Part shown: piece after piece, positions 9,132-17,314 of the stretch
How positions within the stretch are numbered: the first letter of the stretch is position 1
Layout: each line of letters begins with the position of its first letter
NCBI GenBank assembly: GCA_029936315.1
Contig: JAPYTD010000007.1
Span: 10,154-49,470 of the forward strand
Length of the DNA stretch: 39,317 bases
Direction of reading: 5' to 3'
Source: Planctomycetota bacterium
GTDB lineage: Bacteria; Planctomycetota; UBA1135; UBA2386
Translations under genes and position numbers: made by a program
Notes under the pieces: model-generated
What the model was told of the DNA's origin: nothing
The model's database searches: none
What the model saw: the letters and a program-made list of their open reading frames with translations, nothing else

Positions 9132-9584
9132 ATGACCAAGACCACTTTCGCGACCGTCGAGAAGAGCCACGAAGCCATGAATACATGGCACGTGATCGAC
9201 GCGTCGGGCCAGACTCTGGGCCGCATGGCGACCGAGATCGCGACGATTCTGATGGGTAAGCACCGTCCGGATTACACGCCCCACATCCTGGTCGGCGAAG
9301 GCGTGATCGTTACCAACGCGAGCAAGATCAAACTCACTGGCAACAAGGGCAACACCCGCGCCTACACGTTCTACACCGGCCATCCCGGTGGCCTGCGCAA
9401 GCGCATGTTGGGTGAGTACCTTGAGAACGCGCCGGACGAAGTCGTTCGTCTCGCCGTTCGCCGCATGCTGCCGAAGAACCGCATCGCGCGTCGCATGATC
9501 TCGCGCCTGAAGGTTTATCCAGGCGATGCCCATCCTCACGCCGCGCAAAAGCCAGCGGCGATCGACCCGTCGACCATCTCCTAA
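9132..9584 (+). CDS. rplM: Large ribosomal subunit protein L13
   Basis: L13 (uL13) is an early-assembly protein of the 50S subunit. The 150 residues match the family, with W-x-V-IDASGQTLGRMATEIA near the N-terminus, GKHRPDYTPH, VIVTNASKIKLTGNK, YTFYTGHPGGLRKR and AVRRMLPKNRIARRMISRLKVYPGDAHPH. The C-terminal tail (PAAIDPSTIS) is short. Start ATG 9132 gives a 16-residue lead before the conserved W. It forms an operon with rpsI, which starts 15 bases after its stop; this rplM-rpsI order is conserved across bacteria. Confidence 0.97.
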   Translation: MTKTTFATVEKSHEAMNTWHVIDASGQTLGRMATEIATILMGKHRPDYTPHILVGEGVIVTNASKIKLTGNKGNTRAYTFYTGHPGGLRKRMLGEYLENAPDEVVRLAVRRMLPKNRIARRMISRLKVYPGDAHPHAAQKPAAIDPSTIS

Positions 9585-9599
9585 GGGAACAATAAACAC

Positions 9600-9998
9600 G
9601 TGGTAGTCAACAACCCGTACATCTGGGGCACTGGTCGTCGCAAGACGTCGACTGCTCGAGTCCGCATCAAGCCCGGCACGGGCAAGTTCGTCGTCAACGG
9701 CAAAGAGGTCATGAACTTCTTTGTGACCGAAGACACGCGCCGCGCGGCGGTGCAGCCACTGATCGTCACCGAGACCCGTGATAGCTACGACGTCTGGGTC
9801 AACGTAGGCGGTGGCGGTGTGACCGGCCAGGCCGGTGCAACCAGCCTCGGAATTGCTCGCGCCCTGCGCGCCGAGAGCGAAGACTTCGAACGCCTGCTCC
9901 GCGAGAACGGTCTGCTGACCCGCGACTCGCGCGAAGTCGAACGTAAGAAGTATGGCCGTCACAAGGCGCGTCGCTCGACTCAGTTCAGTAAGCGCTAG
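9600..9998 (+). CDS. rpsI: Small ribosomal subunit protein S9
   Basis: S9 (uS9) is in the head of the 30S subunit, and its C-terminal tail reaches the P-site tRNA. The 132 residues include GTGRRKTSTARVRIKPGTGKF, VTGQAGATSLGIARAL and the hallmark basic end GLLTRDSREVERKKYGRHKARRSTQFSKR in overlapping segments, finishing FSKR as expected. The start is a GTG at 9600; the AAGGGAA at about 9583-9589 is a usable ribosome-binding site about 10 bases upstream, and no other start fits. It is the second gene of the rplM-rpsI operon. Confidence 0.97.
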   Translation: MVVNNPYIWGTGRRKTSTARVRIKPGTGKFVVNGKEVMNFFVTEDTRRAAVQPLIVTETRDSYDVWVNVGGGGVTGQAGATSLGIARALRAESEDFERLLRENGLLTRDSREVERKKYGRHKARRSTQFSKR

Positions 9999-10098
9999 TC
10001 ACTTGCCGCTTGCTGGGCAGGCCCCGCCCGGCCTCTTGCTGGGCGCTCGTTTTCAGAGCTATTGGGGGCCGATCGCGGTATCGGACCCCCGCCAAGTC

Positions 10099-10878
10099 AT
10101 GGCAGGACACTCCCACTCTTCGAACATCAAGTTCCGCAAGGACCGCGTCGACGCTAAGCGTGCGGTCGCGTTTTCGAAGCTGTCGCGCATGATCACGGTT
10201 GCTGCTCGGGAAGGCGGCGGCATCCCCGATGCCAACGCCAAGTTGCGTCTTGCCCTCGATAAGGCTCGGGTGCTCAGCATGCCCAAGGAAGGCATTGAGA
10301 AGGCGATCAAGAAGGGTACCGGTGAAAGCGCGATCGGCGACTTCGACGAGATCTTCTACGAGGGCTATGGCCCCGGCGGCGTCGCGTTGATGCTGGAAAT
10401 CCTGACCGACAACCGCCACCGCACCGCAGCCGACGTTCGCATGGTGCTCGAGAAGCACGGCGGCAACCTCGGATCAAGTGGCGCCGTCGCGTGGATGTTT
10501 GCGCGGCGCGGGCGTTGGGTCGTACCGGTCTTGCGTGACGATGGCGAGTCGTGGACCGAAGAGAGTCTGCTCGATGTGGTGCTCGAAGTTGGCGGTGATG
10601 ACCTGATCGCCGATGGCGATCAGTTTGTCGTGTTGAGCACCGTGCAGGCGTTTGCCGAAGTCAATGATGCGCTGACCCAGGCCCTCGCCGGCCATGGATC
10701 CAAGGTGCGGGAGGCAGGGCTTGCCAGCATCCCAACCCAGCGCACCGCCGTAACGGATGTAGCAATCGCCAGTCGTCTGGTTCGGCTGATTGATGCGTTG
10801 GAAGACAATGAAGACGTCCAGGAAGTGTTCAGCAATGAAGACTTCAGCGACGACGTTCTGTCACAACTGGAGGCCTAA
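10099..10878 (+). CDS. yebC: YebC/PmpR-family protein
   Basis: The 259-residue protein starts with the family signature MAGHSHSSNIKFRKDRVDAKRA in two adjoining pieces, followed by KLSRMITVAAREGG and NAKLRLALDKARVLSMPKEGIEKAIKKGTG. The mid-domain carries EGYGPGGVALMLEILTDNRHRTAADVR and GGNLGSSGAVAWMF. The C-terminal domain ends LEDNEDVQEVFSNEDF. The family was first described as transcriptional regulators; more recent work ties YebC and its mitochondrial homologue TACO1 to translation of polyproline stretches on the ribosome. Sitting just after rplM-rpsI fits a translational role. The start at 10099 is fixed by the conserved MAGHS. Its stop codon overlaps the start of the next gene. Confidence 0.95.
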   Translation: MAGHSHSSNIKFRKDRVDAKRAVAFSKLSRMITVAAREGGGIPDANAKLRLALDKARVLSMPKEGIEKAIKKGTGESAIGDFDEIFYEGYGPGGVALMLEILTDNRHRTAADVRMVLEKHGGNLGSSGAVAWMFARRGRWVVPVLRDDGESWTEESLLDVVLEVGGDDLIADGDQFVVLSTVQAFAEVNDALTQALAGHGSKVREAGLASIPTQRTAVTDVAIASRLVRLIDALEDNEDVQEVFSNEDFSDDVLSQLEA

Positions 10879-11834
10879 TGGTAGCAGCAGCGAAGCGGTG
10901 GTTCTGGGTCGGGTCGCGACCTGAAGTATGTGATGCCCTGCGCGATGTGCTGGGCGGTGCCCCGGCCGACGTGTCTTTGGACAAGGCTGGCGATGGCGAC
11001 ATCGTGGTCATCGATCCGATGGCCGAGAGCACCAAGCTGGCTACGTTGCCGCACGGACACGCTTACAGTGGCGTTCGGGCACTGAAGCAGCGTCGCGGAC
11101 TGGCCGTCTACGTGATGGTTGCCGCGGACGACCCAACGGGTGTGCAGCTGGCCCGCTTCACGCTCGCGGACGGGGTGTTGACCTGGCACGCAGATAGCCA
11201 GGCTCTGGACTCCGACGAGTTGCGCACCGGTGCCTATTCGAGCAGTCGGCCATCGGTAGACGACCTGTTGACTCGCCTGCAGAATGAAGCTGGCGAACAG
11301 GGCAAGGAGAATAGCCTGCAACGGCTCATGCGTTTCGAGCGCGAAGACACGCTGCTGACCAAACTCCAGGATGCCGAGACCGGCTTGTTTGATGGCCACT
11401 ACGCGACGCTGAAGATCGACGAAGAATGGAAGCGCGCGCACCGCTTCCACCAGCCACTGTCGCTGTTGTTGCTCGACCTTGGCTTTGCCGAGGGCATGAC
11501 CGACGTCGATCGTCGCGCTGCCCTGGCCGAGGCCGCCGGCGTGTTCCTCAACGAATGTCGGGACATCGATGTGCTGGCCCGGTTCTCGGCCGAGGTGTTT
11601 CTGTTCCTGCTGCCAGGCACTGGTGCCGACGGCGCCCAGGTGCTGGCGAACCGCATCGTTGCGTCGTTGAGAGAGCGCTTGCAAGGGCAGGTTGCGGCGA
11701 ATCCAGCGGGCGGCCTGTGCACAGTGCCATCGTCGGATATCCGCGATCGAAAGAGCTTTGTCGCCGTTGCGGAGGCCTGTCTGACTACCGCAAAGGCATC
11801 TGGGGCTGGCGGAGTTTGTAGCTCCTGGCAATAG
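10878..11834 (+). CDS. Degenerate receiver + degenerate GGDEF protein
   Basis: The 318-residue protein appears to have two worn signalling domains. Residues 6-110 look like a receiver fold (KRWFWVGSRPEVCDALRDVLG, DIVVIDPMAES, AVYVMVAAD), but the acidic pocket is not intact. Residues 160-315 follow a diguanylate cyclase: DAETGLFDGHYATLKIDEEW (cf. DxLTGLxNR), RFHQPLSLLLLDL, then RFSAEVFLFLLPG where an active enzyme has R(F/Y)GGDEF. The GGDEF loop is FSAEV at 236-240, so catalysis is very unlikely; it may be a nucleotide-binding or purely protein-interaction domain. The ATG overlaps the yebC stop by one base and has a good GGAGG 5 bases upstream, so it is co-translated with yebC. The functional link to YebC is unknown. 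Confidence 0.75.
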   Translation: MVAAAKRWFWVGSRPEVCDALRDVLGGAPADVSLDKAGDGDIVVIDPMAESTKLATLPHGHAYSGVRALKQRRGLAVYVMVAADDPTGVQLARFTLADGVLTWHADSQALDSDELRTGAYSSSRPSVDDLLTRLQNEAGEQGKENSLQRLMRFEREDTLLTKLQDAETGLFDGHYATLKIDEEWKRAHRFHQPLSLLLLDLGFAEGMTDVDRRAALAEAAGVFLNECRDIDVLARFSAEVFLFLLPGTGADGAQVLANRIVASLRERLQGQVAANPAGGLCTVPSSDIRDRKSFVAVAEACLTTAKASGAGGVCSSWQ

Positions 11835-11900
11835 TCAGGCGGGGATTCGTAGCTCCGCGCTGGCTCGTCACGTTCTGTGTGCGAGGCCCGCTATTTCTCC

Positions 11901-14591
11901 ATGTTCGACCGCTTCATTCGCCTGGCTCGGGCCAAGAAGGCCCTGCAAGAACAGCGCTACCTAGACGCCTTGCAACAGGCGTCCGACCCGCTCATCGGCG
12001 ACGATCGGAGGGCTGAGCGCATCCGAACCAAGGCAACTGAGCAACTCGTGCGCCGCGCCCGCGCCTGCCTCGATGGTGGCGACGTTGCCACGGCCCTCGC
12101 CGAGGCAAAACGCCTGCAGCAGCTCGCCGAGGGCGACACCGTCGAGCAGCTGGTGCTCGAGGTGCAGCAGGCGGCGACGAAGGGCCAACAGGTGAACGAC
12201 GAACACCACCGGGCCCGGGCTGAGTTCCGCAAGCTTGTCGATGCTGGCGAACTCTCCGATGCCGAGAGCATGCTTTTGGGCTTGCCGATCGCGGATCGCG
12301 ACCGCAAGGAGATGGTTGACCTGGTCGTTGCCCGTCGCCGCGAGGCGGTCAAGGCACTCGATTCCGCGGCACGTGATGCGGCCAAGGGGGCCATTGATGG
12401 CGCACTCGATGGTTATGTCCAGGCGCTTGCGATCGATTGTCGGCTGCCCGAGGCGGCGCGCGCGGCGACCATGCGGCAACTGGCTAGCGCAGCGGTTGCT
12501 TCGCTCGAAACGCCCGCGAAGGTGAACAAGGCAAGTGCTACCGAGCTGGGCGCGTTGCTCCAGAATTACTCGCAGTTGCTCGGCAAGTTGCCGGGGCTCG
12601 CCAACGATGCCAAGTTCGTTGCCCTACACGACAGGGTTGGTGACGCGATTGGTCGCTGCCTTGGGCAGATCGATTCCCTAGAGCTTGCTTCCGAACTGGC
12701 TCGCCGAGTGCAGGCTTCTGGCATTCCGATCTCAACCGAACTGGACCGTGTCATCGCGGCGTTGCTGGCGTTAGCTGAGACCGGTGATGCCCAACCGCAA
12801 GCCCAAGCGGCGGTCCTGGCGCAACTGCAGGGGGACGCACGTCAGGCTGGGTTCCGCAAACTGGCGAAGCTCGCCGGAGCCGGTGTGGCAACGGCAGCCG
12901 ATGGCGAAGAGCAGCTCGAGGCTGCCCGGGCACTGCTCGAACAGGGCAACCTGGAGGCAGCGCGCGCTCTGTTCGTGACGTTCCTCAACGAGAATCCGAT
13001 GCACGTAGGCGTGCAGAAGGAACTCGACCTCGTCGACCAAGGCATGGCTGACCTCGATCGGCGCCTCGCCGACCTGCGCATGACCCTGCGTGCTGGTCGT
13101 CTGCGCGAGGCCTGCGCCAATGCGATGGCACTGGTTGGCACTGCGCGCATCGCGCAGGAGGCGAAGCAGATCCTCACGGAGGCTCGCGGCCGCATGACGC
13201 TGGTCGACAAGGGGCTCGACGAAGTCCGGGTATCGCTGCACGGTCGCGCCGCGGCGACGCAGGAAGGCGTTCGCCATTGCCTGAAGCGCCTCGAAGAACT
13301 CGCCAAGGTGCAGGTCGACCACGAAGAACTGCCGCGCGTCATTGCCGCTGTGTCCGCCGAGATCGAAGCCCTTGAGTTGTGCGAGAAGGCGGCGGATGCG
13401 TTGCCGCGAGCCGGTCTCGAAGCTGTCGTGCAGGCAGTTCCGAAACTGGTTTCGGCGCGAGACGACCTGCTCGCTGCCGAGCGCATCGACGCCAAGCTTT
13501 GCCAGTTGGGGGATGCCATCGTGCAGTTTGGTGATCGGGCCCTGGCCGATGGTCGGCTGGCCGTGATGTTGCGCTGCGCGTTTGTATTGGAGCAACTTGA
13601 GGTTGTGCGTGCGGACTTTGCGACGCGCGCGCGCGAGTGGCGTAAGGACCATCAGAACCGTGAGGTCTCCGTTGGCGAGCTGCTGCGTGAGGCACGCTCG
13701 CGGTTGGTGGACCGGGATCTGGCAGACGCGGAGCGTCTGGTCGAAGAAGCGCAATCGCGGTGGCGCGAGTCTGCCGAAGTGCAGGCCTTCGCGCACCAGC
13801 TGCAGAAACTGCGCAAGCAAACGCACACGCTCGAAGAGGTTGCCGCGATGGCCAAAGACAAGGACTTCCTAGGGGCGCACCAGAAGCTTGCCTCGATGCC
13901 CAACGTGCCACCGATGCTGCGAACGCGCGTTTACGACATGAAGCAGGATCTGGCTCGGGCGCAAGGTCTCGAAGGCTCGTTCTTGTTGCGCGTCGATGAA
14001 GGCGGCGAACATTTGGTCATGCGCGGCGAGAGCGTCTCGATCGGCAACGTGCGGAAGGCGCGCGCCGACTTGCCGGTGCTCGCCAACCTGGCAGGACTTC
14101 ACGCGACCATCCAGCGCAGCATGTCATTCCATGGCGGCATGCAGGACTCGGTCGTCGCTGAGGATGGCGAGGTCACGGTGGGGGCCAAGAAGGTCAAGAA
14201 GCAGGTCCTGAAGTCCGGCGACAAAGTCATGCTCGGCCCGGCCCTAGGCTTGCTGTACCAAAGGCCGACGTCACGTTCGCTGACCAGTCGCCTGTTGTTC
14301 CAGAGTGGTTTCCAGGTTGCCGGCACCGACCGCGTTCTGCTGATGAAGGATCGTGGGCGCGATGGTCGCATCCTGATTGGCCCGGGCCGCGATGTGCATG
14401 TGACGGTTGCCAAGGCCACTGGCGAGGTGGAGTTGTTCGCCAACAACGCCGGCCAGATGCGCATCTTTTGCGAGCAGGGCGGCTCGATCGACGGCACCGT
14501 GTTCCGCGGCGAGCACCCGGTCGCGGCCGGGCAGGTGATCGAGGCTTGTGGCATCACGTTCTTGCTGTTGCCCTGGCAGGCCATGACCTAG
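11901..14591 (+). CDS. Helical scaffold protein with two C-terminal FHA-like domains
   Basis: An 896-residue protein. Residues 1-690 are Ala/Leu/Glu/Arg-rich and almost all helical, with TPR-like segments such as LEQGNLEAARALFVTFLNENP and ARACLDGGDVATALAEAKRLQ. From about residue 692, FLLRVDEGGEHLVMRGESVSIG opens an FHA-like beta sandwich: it has a VSIGNVR strand, LANLAGLHATIQRS in place of the usual SxxHA loop, GEVTVGAKKV and LKSGDKVMLGP. A second, more divergent unit follows (about 795-896; RDGRILIGPGRDVHVTV). FHA domains bind phosphothreonine, and a Ser/Thr kinase is encoded two genes downstream, so it may be a kinase partner; the key FHA Arg/Ser residues are not clearly retained. ATG 11901 begins MFDRFIRLARAKKALQE; a GTG at 11877 would add 8 residues. 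No membrane segment is seen. Confidence 0.7.
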   Translation: MFDRFIRLARAKKALQEQRYLDALQQASDPLIGDDRRAERIRTKATEQLVRRARACLDGGDVATALAEAKRLQQLAEGDTVEQLVLEVQQAATKGQQVNDEHHRARAEFRKLVDAGELSDAESMLLGLPIADRDRKEMVDLVVARRREAVKALDSAARDAAKGAIDGALDGYVQALAIDCRLPEAARAATMRQLASAAVASLETPAKVNKASATELGALLQNYSQLLGKLPGLANDAKFVALHDRVGDAIGRCLGQIDSLELASELARRVQASGIPISTELDRVIAALLALAETGDAQPQAQAAVLAQLQGDARQAGFRKLAKLAGAGVATAADGEEQLEAARALLEQGNLEAARALFVTFLNENPMHVGVQKELDLVDQGMADLDRRLADLRMTLRAGRLREACANAMALVGTARIAQEAKQILTEARGRMTLVDKGLDEVRVSLHGRAAATQEGVRHCLKRLEELAKVQVDHEELPRVIAAVSAEIEALELCEKAADALPRAGLEAVVQAVPKLVSARDDLLAAERIDAKLCQLGDAIVQFGDRALADGRLAVMLRCAFVLEQLEVVRADFATRAREWRKDHQNREVSVGELLREARSRLVDRDLADAERLVEEAQSRWRESAEVQAFAHQLQKLRKQTHTLEEVAAMAKDKDFLGAHQKLASMPNVPPMLRTRVYDMKQDLARAQGLEGSFLLRVDEGGEHLVMRGESVSIGNVRKARADLPVLANLAGLHATIQRSMSFHGGMQDSVVAEDGEVTVGAKKVKKQVLKSGDKVMLGPALGLLYQRPTSRSLTSRLLFQSGFQVAGTDRVLLMKDRGRDGRILIGPGRDVHVTVAKATGEVELFANNAGQMRIFCEQGGSIDGTVFRGEHPVAAGQVIEACGITFLLLPWQAMT

Positions 14592-14700
14592 GCCGACCAG
14601 TCGAGGAGGCGGGTGGGCGTAAATCGACCCGCCCAATCCTGAGCAAAGCCCGAATACTCGACTCGGCCTGCCGTAGTTGCGCGCGTCCGAGGAGGTCCCC

Positions 14701-15282
14701 ATGCTCGCACTGTTGTTGTCCACCCTTATTGCCTGCCCCGCCCCACAGGAGCCCCAGTTCTCCGACGTTGAGGCAGTGGCAGTTCGTGGCGATACGGAGC
14801 TGAATCCGGCAGATGCACTCGCTTCGGCACAAATGCGTGTCGACGAACACGTTCGTGCAGTGTGGAAGGATCGTGCCGAACGCACCGTCAGCCGGCAGTT
14901 GCCGTTTTGGATGCCGGCGATGATGAGCGAGAACACGGTGCGACAGTGGTTGGCCGACCTGCCTGTGCAAGGGCTGGTTTCGCGGGTCGACCGCGAGGAT
15001 CGCGAGCGCGTGCACGACTTCGGCAACAGTTACCAGACGACCTTGTGGATTGCTGAGGATCCCAAGATGGTCATGCGCGGCGAAAGCCGTTTGCGGGCAC
15101 AATTGCGCTACCTCGAACGCTCGACAGCGGTCAAGGCCGGTGGCGTCGCGGCTGGCTGGGTCTTCCTGGCTTTGCTACTTGGGTGGCTGGATCGTCTGAC
15201 GCGTGGCTACATGACGGGCCGCCTGCGTACGATCGGCGTGCTCGGCGGGCTTCTGATGCCGACCGCTCTGTTCCTCGTGTAA
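14701..15282 (+). CDS. Small exported membrane protein of unknown function
   Basis: A 193-residue protein with a short hydrophobic N-terminus ending LIAC (a possible lipobox, Cys12, though without basic residues before it). A roughly 130-residue polar domain follows, then two hydrophobic segments (about 148-167 and 183-198) separated by a basic stretch, WLDRLTRGYMTGRLR. The charge pattern suggests that the polar domain is outside the cytoplasm and the basic loop inside. No family is recognised. AGGAGGT 5 bases before the ATG at 14701 gives the clearest ribosome-binding site in this region and fixes the start. Its stop is separated by one base from the start of the kinase gene, so the two are almost certainly co-translated, which suggests that it senses or anchors for the kinase. 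Confidence 0.75.
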   Translation: MLALLLSTLIACPAPQEPQFSDVEAVAVRGDTELNPADALASAQMRVDEHVRAVWKDRAERTVSRQLPFWMPAMMSENTVRQWLADLPVQGLVSRVDREDRERVHDFGNSYQTTLWIAEDPKMVMRGESRLRAQLRYLERSTAVKAGGVAAGWVFLALLLGWLDRLTRGYMTGRLRTIGVLGGLLMPTALFLV

Positions 15283-15283
15283 C

Positions 15284-16582
15284 ATGATACCCCGACCCAT
15301 GGAGGCCCCACAAATCGACTCCGACGCTCCGAACCCCGTTCGGGTCGATTGGGAGGCGTTCTACCGGAGCTACCGTAAGCCCGGATACCTGCCAGGTTTT
15401 GAAATCCTCAACAAGCTTGGCGGCGGCATGTTTGGACTGGTCTACAAGGCGCGCAAGGAATCGATCGGCAAGGACTACGCCATCAAGTTCCTCAAGGTCG
15501 ATGACGACAACATGCTCGATTCGGTCATGCGCGAGATCGACAATGTGTCGTTCTTCGCCCAAATCGATCATCCGAACCTGGTGTCGATCGAGGACAAGGG
15601 CACCGTCGATGGCATTCCGTATTTGGTGATGAGCTACGCCGGCGACGAGACGCTGCAGAAGCGACTCCAGCAGGGCGACATGACGCGTGAGGATGCGCTG
15701 CACATCTTCGTGCAGGCTGCGCGCGGCGTGCAGGCGCTGCACAACCACTCGCTCGTTCACTTCGATCTCAAGCCGGCCAACATCTTCCTCAAGGGCGATG
15801 TCGCGCGCGTCGGGGACTACGGCCTCAGCAAGTTGGTCTCAGCGTCCCGCAACTCATTGAGTTTTGGCCGTGGTACGCCGTACTACATGGCCCCGGAGAT
15901 GCTGCAACGTCGCGGCGACGCGCGTAGCGACGTCTACTCGCTGGGCATCCTGCTCTATGAGTGTCTCTATGGAGACGTGCCGTTCCGCGGCGATTCTGAG
16001 TGGGAAGTGCTGCGCAAGCATGAGACCGCGCAGCCCGAGTTTCCGGCTGATGCGCTGCGCGGCGATCGCGAAATCATCCTGCGCTGCCTTCAGAAGCAGC
16101 CAGAAGATCGTTTCCAAACGGCGGCAGACTTGCTGCGCGCGATGCAGGCTCCGGTCGCGTTGGGTGAGAGCATGATGATCGGCAGTGGTCTCGAGATGGC
16201 GCCACCGCCGCCCGCCACTGCCCCGCCTCCGGTTGCCACTAAGCTGGTCGTGCCGCCGCCGATCCCCGCGTTTAGGGACGCGCCACCGTTGCCTGCCGAC
16301 GGCAATGGTCAGCGGGGCATGCCATTCCAGGACAGCGTGCCGACGTCTGGCATCGTCGGGCTGTTCGTGCGCATGGTGTTCCTGTTGCTCGAAGTGACGG
16401 TTCGCCTCATCATGCTGCCCGTGCGGGGGGTGAGTGCCTTCGCGAGCCACGGGTTCCTGTGGCTGATGCGCCTGCCGTTCCGGTTGATGAGCTTCGCGGC
16501 GCGCCTGATCGGCGTGGTGCTGGTGATCGCGCTGATCGTTCTGGTGCTCGTGACGGTGTTCTCGCTGTTTGCCGTTGCCTGA
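15284..16582 (+). CDS. Membrane-anchored Ser/Thr protein kinase (Hanks type, non-RD)
   Basis: A eukaryotic-like kinase of 432 residues. The kinase domain spans about 36-290: Gly-loop NKLGGGMFGLVYKA, invariant Lys68 (YAIKFLK), Glu84 (VMREID), catalytic loop HFDLKPANIF with Asp161 and Lys163, metal-binding DYG at 178-180 (instead of DFG), and the activation segment end GTPYYMAPE. The HFD rather than HRD motif makes it a non-RD kinase. A Pro-rich linker (about 300-360) leads to a C-terminal hydrophobic region with probably two or three membrane helices, ending at the last residue. The kinase domain is therefore cytoplasmic with little or no external sensor, and the preceding small membrane protein may supply one. 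ATG 15284 follows the previous stop by one base; ATG 15299 is an alternative. The next gene encodes an ECF sigma factor. Confidence 0.93.
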   Translation: MIPRPMEAPQIDSDAPNPVRVDWEAFYRSYRKPGYLPGFEILNKLGGGMFGLVYKARKESIGKDYAIKFLKVDDDNMLDSVMREIDNVSFFAQIDHPNLVSIEDKGTVDGIPYLVMSYAGDETLQKRLQQGDMTREDALHIFVQAARGVQALHNHSLVHFDLKPANIFLKGDVARVGDYGLSKLVSASRNSLSFGRGTPYYMAPEMLQRRGDARSDVYSLGILLYECLYGDVPFRGDSEWEVLRKHETAQPEFPADALRGDREIILRCLQKQPEDRFQTAADLLRAMQAPVALGESMMIGSGLEMAPPPPATAPPPVATKLVVPPPIPAFRDAPPLPADGNGQRGMPFQDSVPTSGIVGLFVRMVFLLLEVTVRLIMLPVRGVSAFASHGFLWLMRLPFRLMSFAARLIGVVLVIALIVLVLVTVFSLFAVA

Positions 16583-16645
16583 TTCGGCCAGTGGGTCTGA
16601 TTGGGGTGGCGCGGCATTGCACGCGAGCAGTCCTGTCCTGCCGCT

Positions 16646-16653
16646 GCTATCAT
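16646..16653 (+). promoter_or_regulatory. -10-like element before the ECF sigma gene
   Basis: GCTATCAT contains TATCAT (16648-16653), five of six matches to TATAAT, ending 10 bases before ATG 16664. No clear -35 is found. It favours 16664 over the in-frame ATG at 16652, which lies inside the motif. Confidence 0.3.
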
Positions 16654-16663
16654 GGTGGCGGCC

Positions 16664-17314
16664 ATGAGTGAACAAGTGCACGACATAGGCAATCTGCAGG
16701 CGATGGATGAGACCGCCTGGGGAGAGCTACAAGAGGACTACTACCGACGCGTCTACTTCTACGTGAAGCGCTACGTCGGCGACCACCAGACCGCCGAGGA
16801 CCTGACGCAGGATGTGTTCCTTGGTGCGTTGCGTGGCATTGCCGGCTTCGACCCGATCTACACGTTGGATCAGTTCCTGTTCGGCATCGCAAAGAACCGC
16901 GTCATCGACCACTACCGCAAGCACAAGCTCACGTTGATGCCGTCAAAGCCCGATGGCACCGATAAGAGCCAGGTGTGGCTCGAGAACCTCGCGCCCGACA
17001 AGGCGCCGCTGCCCAAGGAGCGGGTCGTGAAGGCCGAGGACGAAGCCCGCCAACGCCAAGTGCTCGGGCAGATCCTGCGCGAACATGTCGGCGAACTGTG
17101 GTCGGCGGGTGAGTTCCAGAAGCTGATGGTGCTCGAATACCTGTTCGTCATTGGTGGCCGTAACAAAGACGCTGCGGCCAAGTTTGGCATCGCCGACGAG
17201 AAGGCAGTCGCCGGCATCAAGTTCCGCGCCGTCGAACGGCTGCGTGGCATGGCCCGCCAACACGATCCCAACCACTCCCTGTTTTTGGGCCTGTGGCAGC
17301 CGGGGGCACGATGA
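16664..17314 (+). CDS. ECF-type RNA polymerase sigma factor
   Basis: A 216-residue alternative sigma factor. Region 2 (about residues 18-86) has YYRRVYFYVKRYVGDHQTAEDLTQDVFLGALR and the promoter-melting FLFGIAKNRVIDHYRKHK in adjoining segments. A charged linker (about 90-130) leads to a region 4-like helix-turn-helix (about 135-195) with NKDAAAKFGIADEKAVAGIKFRAVERLR. Region 4 is divergent: the usual hydrophobic LSYEEIA is NKDAAAKFG. ECF factors genetically linked to Ser/Thr kinases are known from planctomycetes. The gene lies 81 bases after the kinase gene and overlaps the next, an anti-sigma-like gene, by ATGA, so sigma and anti-sigma are co-translated. It probably directs this block and other envelope genes; the target promoter cannot be read from this window. 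Confidence 0.88.
   Translation: MSEQVHDIGNLQAMDETAWGELQEDYYRRVYFYVKRYVGDHQTAEDLTQDVFLGALRGIAGFDPIYTLDQFLFGIAKNRVIDHYRKHKLTLMPSKPDGTDKSQVWLENLAPDKAPLPKERVVKAEDEARQRQVLGQILREHVGELWSAGEFQKLMVLEYLFVIGGRNKDAAAKFGIADEKAVAGIKFRAVERLRGMARQHDPNHSLFLGLWQPGAR

Noticed and set aside
10875-11831. 318-codon minus-strand frame opposite the GGDEF-like gene
   Set aside because: Exact mirror of the plus-strand gene, which has a strong ribosome-binding site and domain signatures.
13974-14591. Considered as a separate FHA gene
   Set aside because: The frame is continuous with the upstream helical part, with no start or ribosome-binding site at the junction.
14608-14633. Inverted repeat GGCGGGT/ACCCGCC after the FHA-like gene
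   Set aside because: A 7-bp stem with a 12-base loop and no T tract; too weak to call a terminator, and the next genes look co-oriented.
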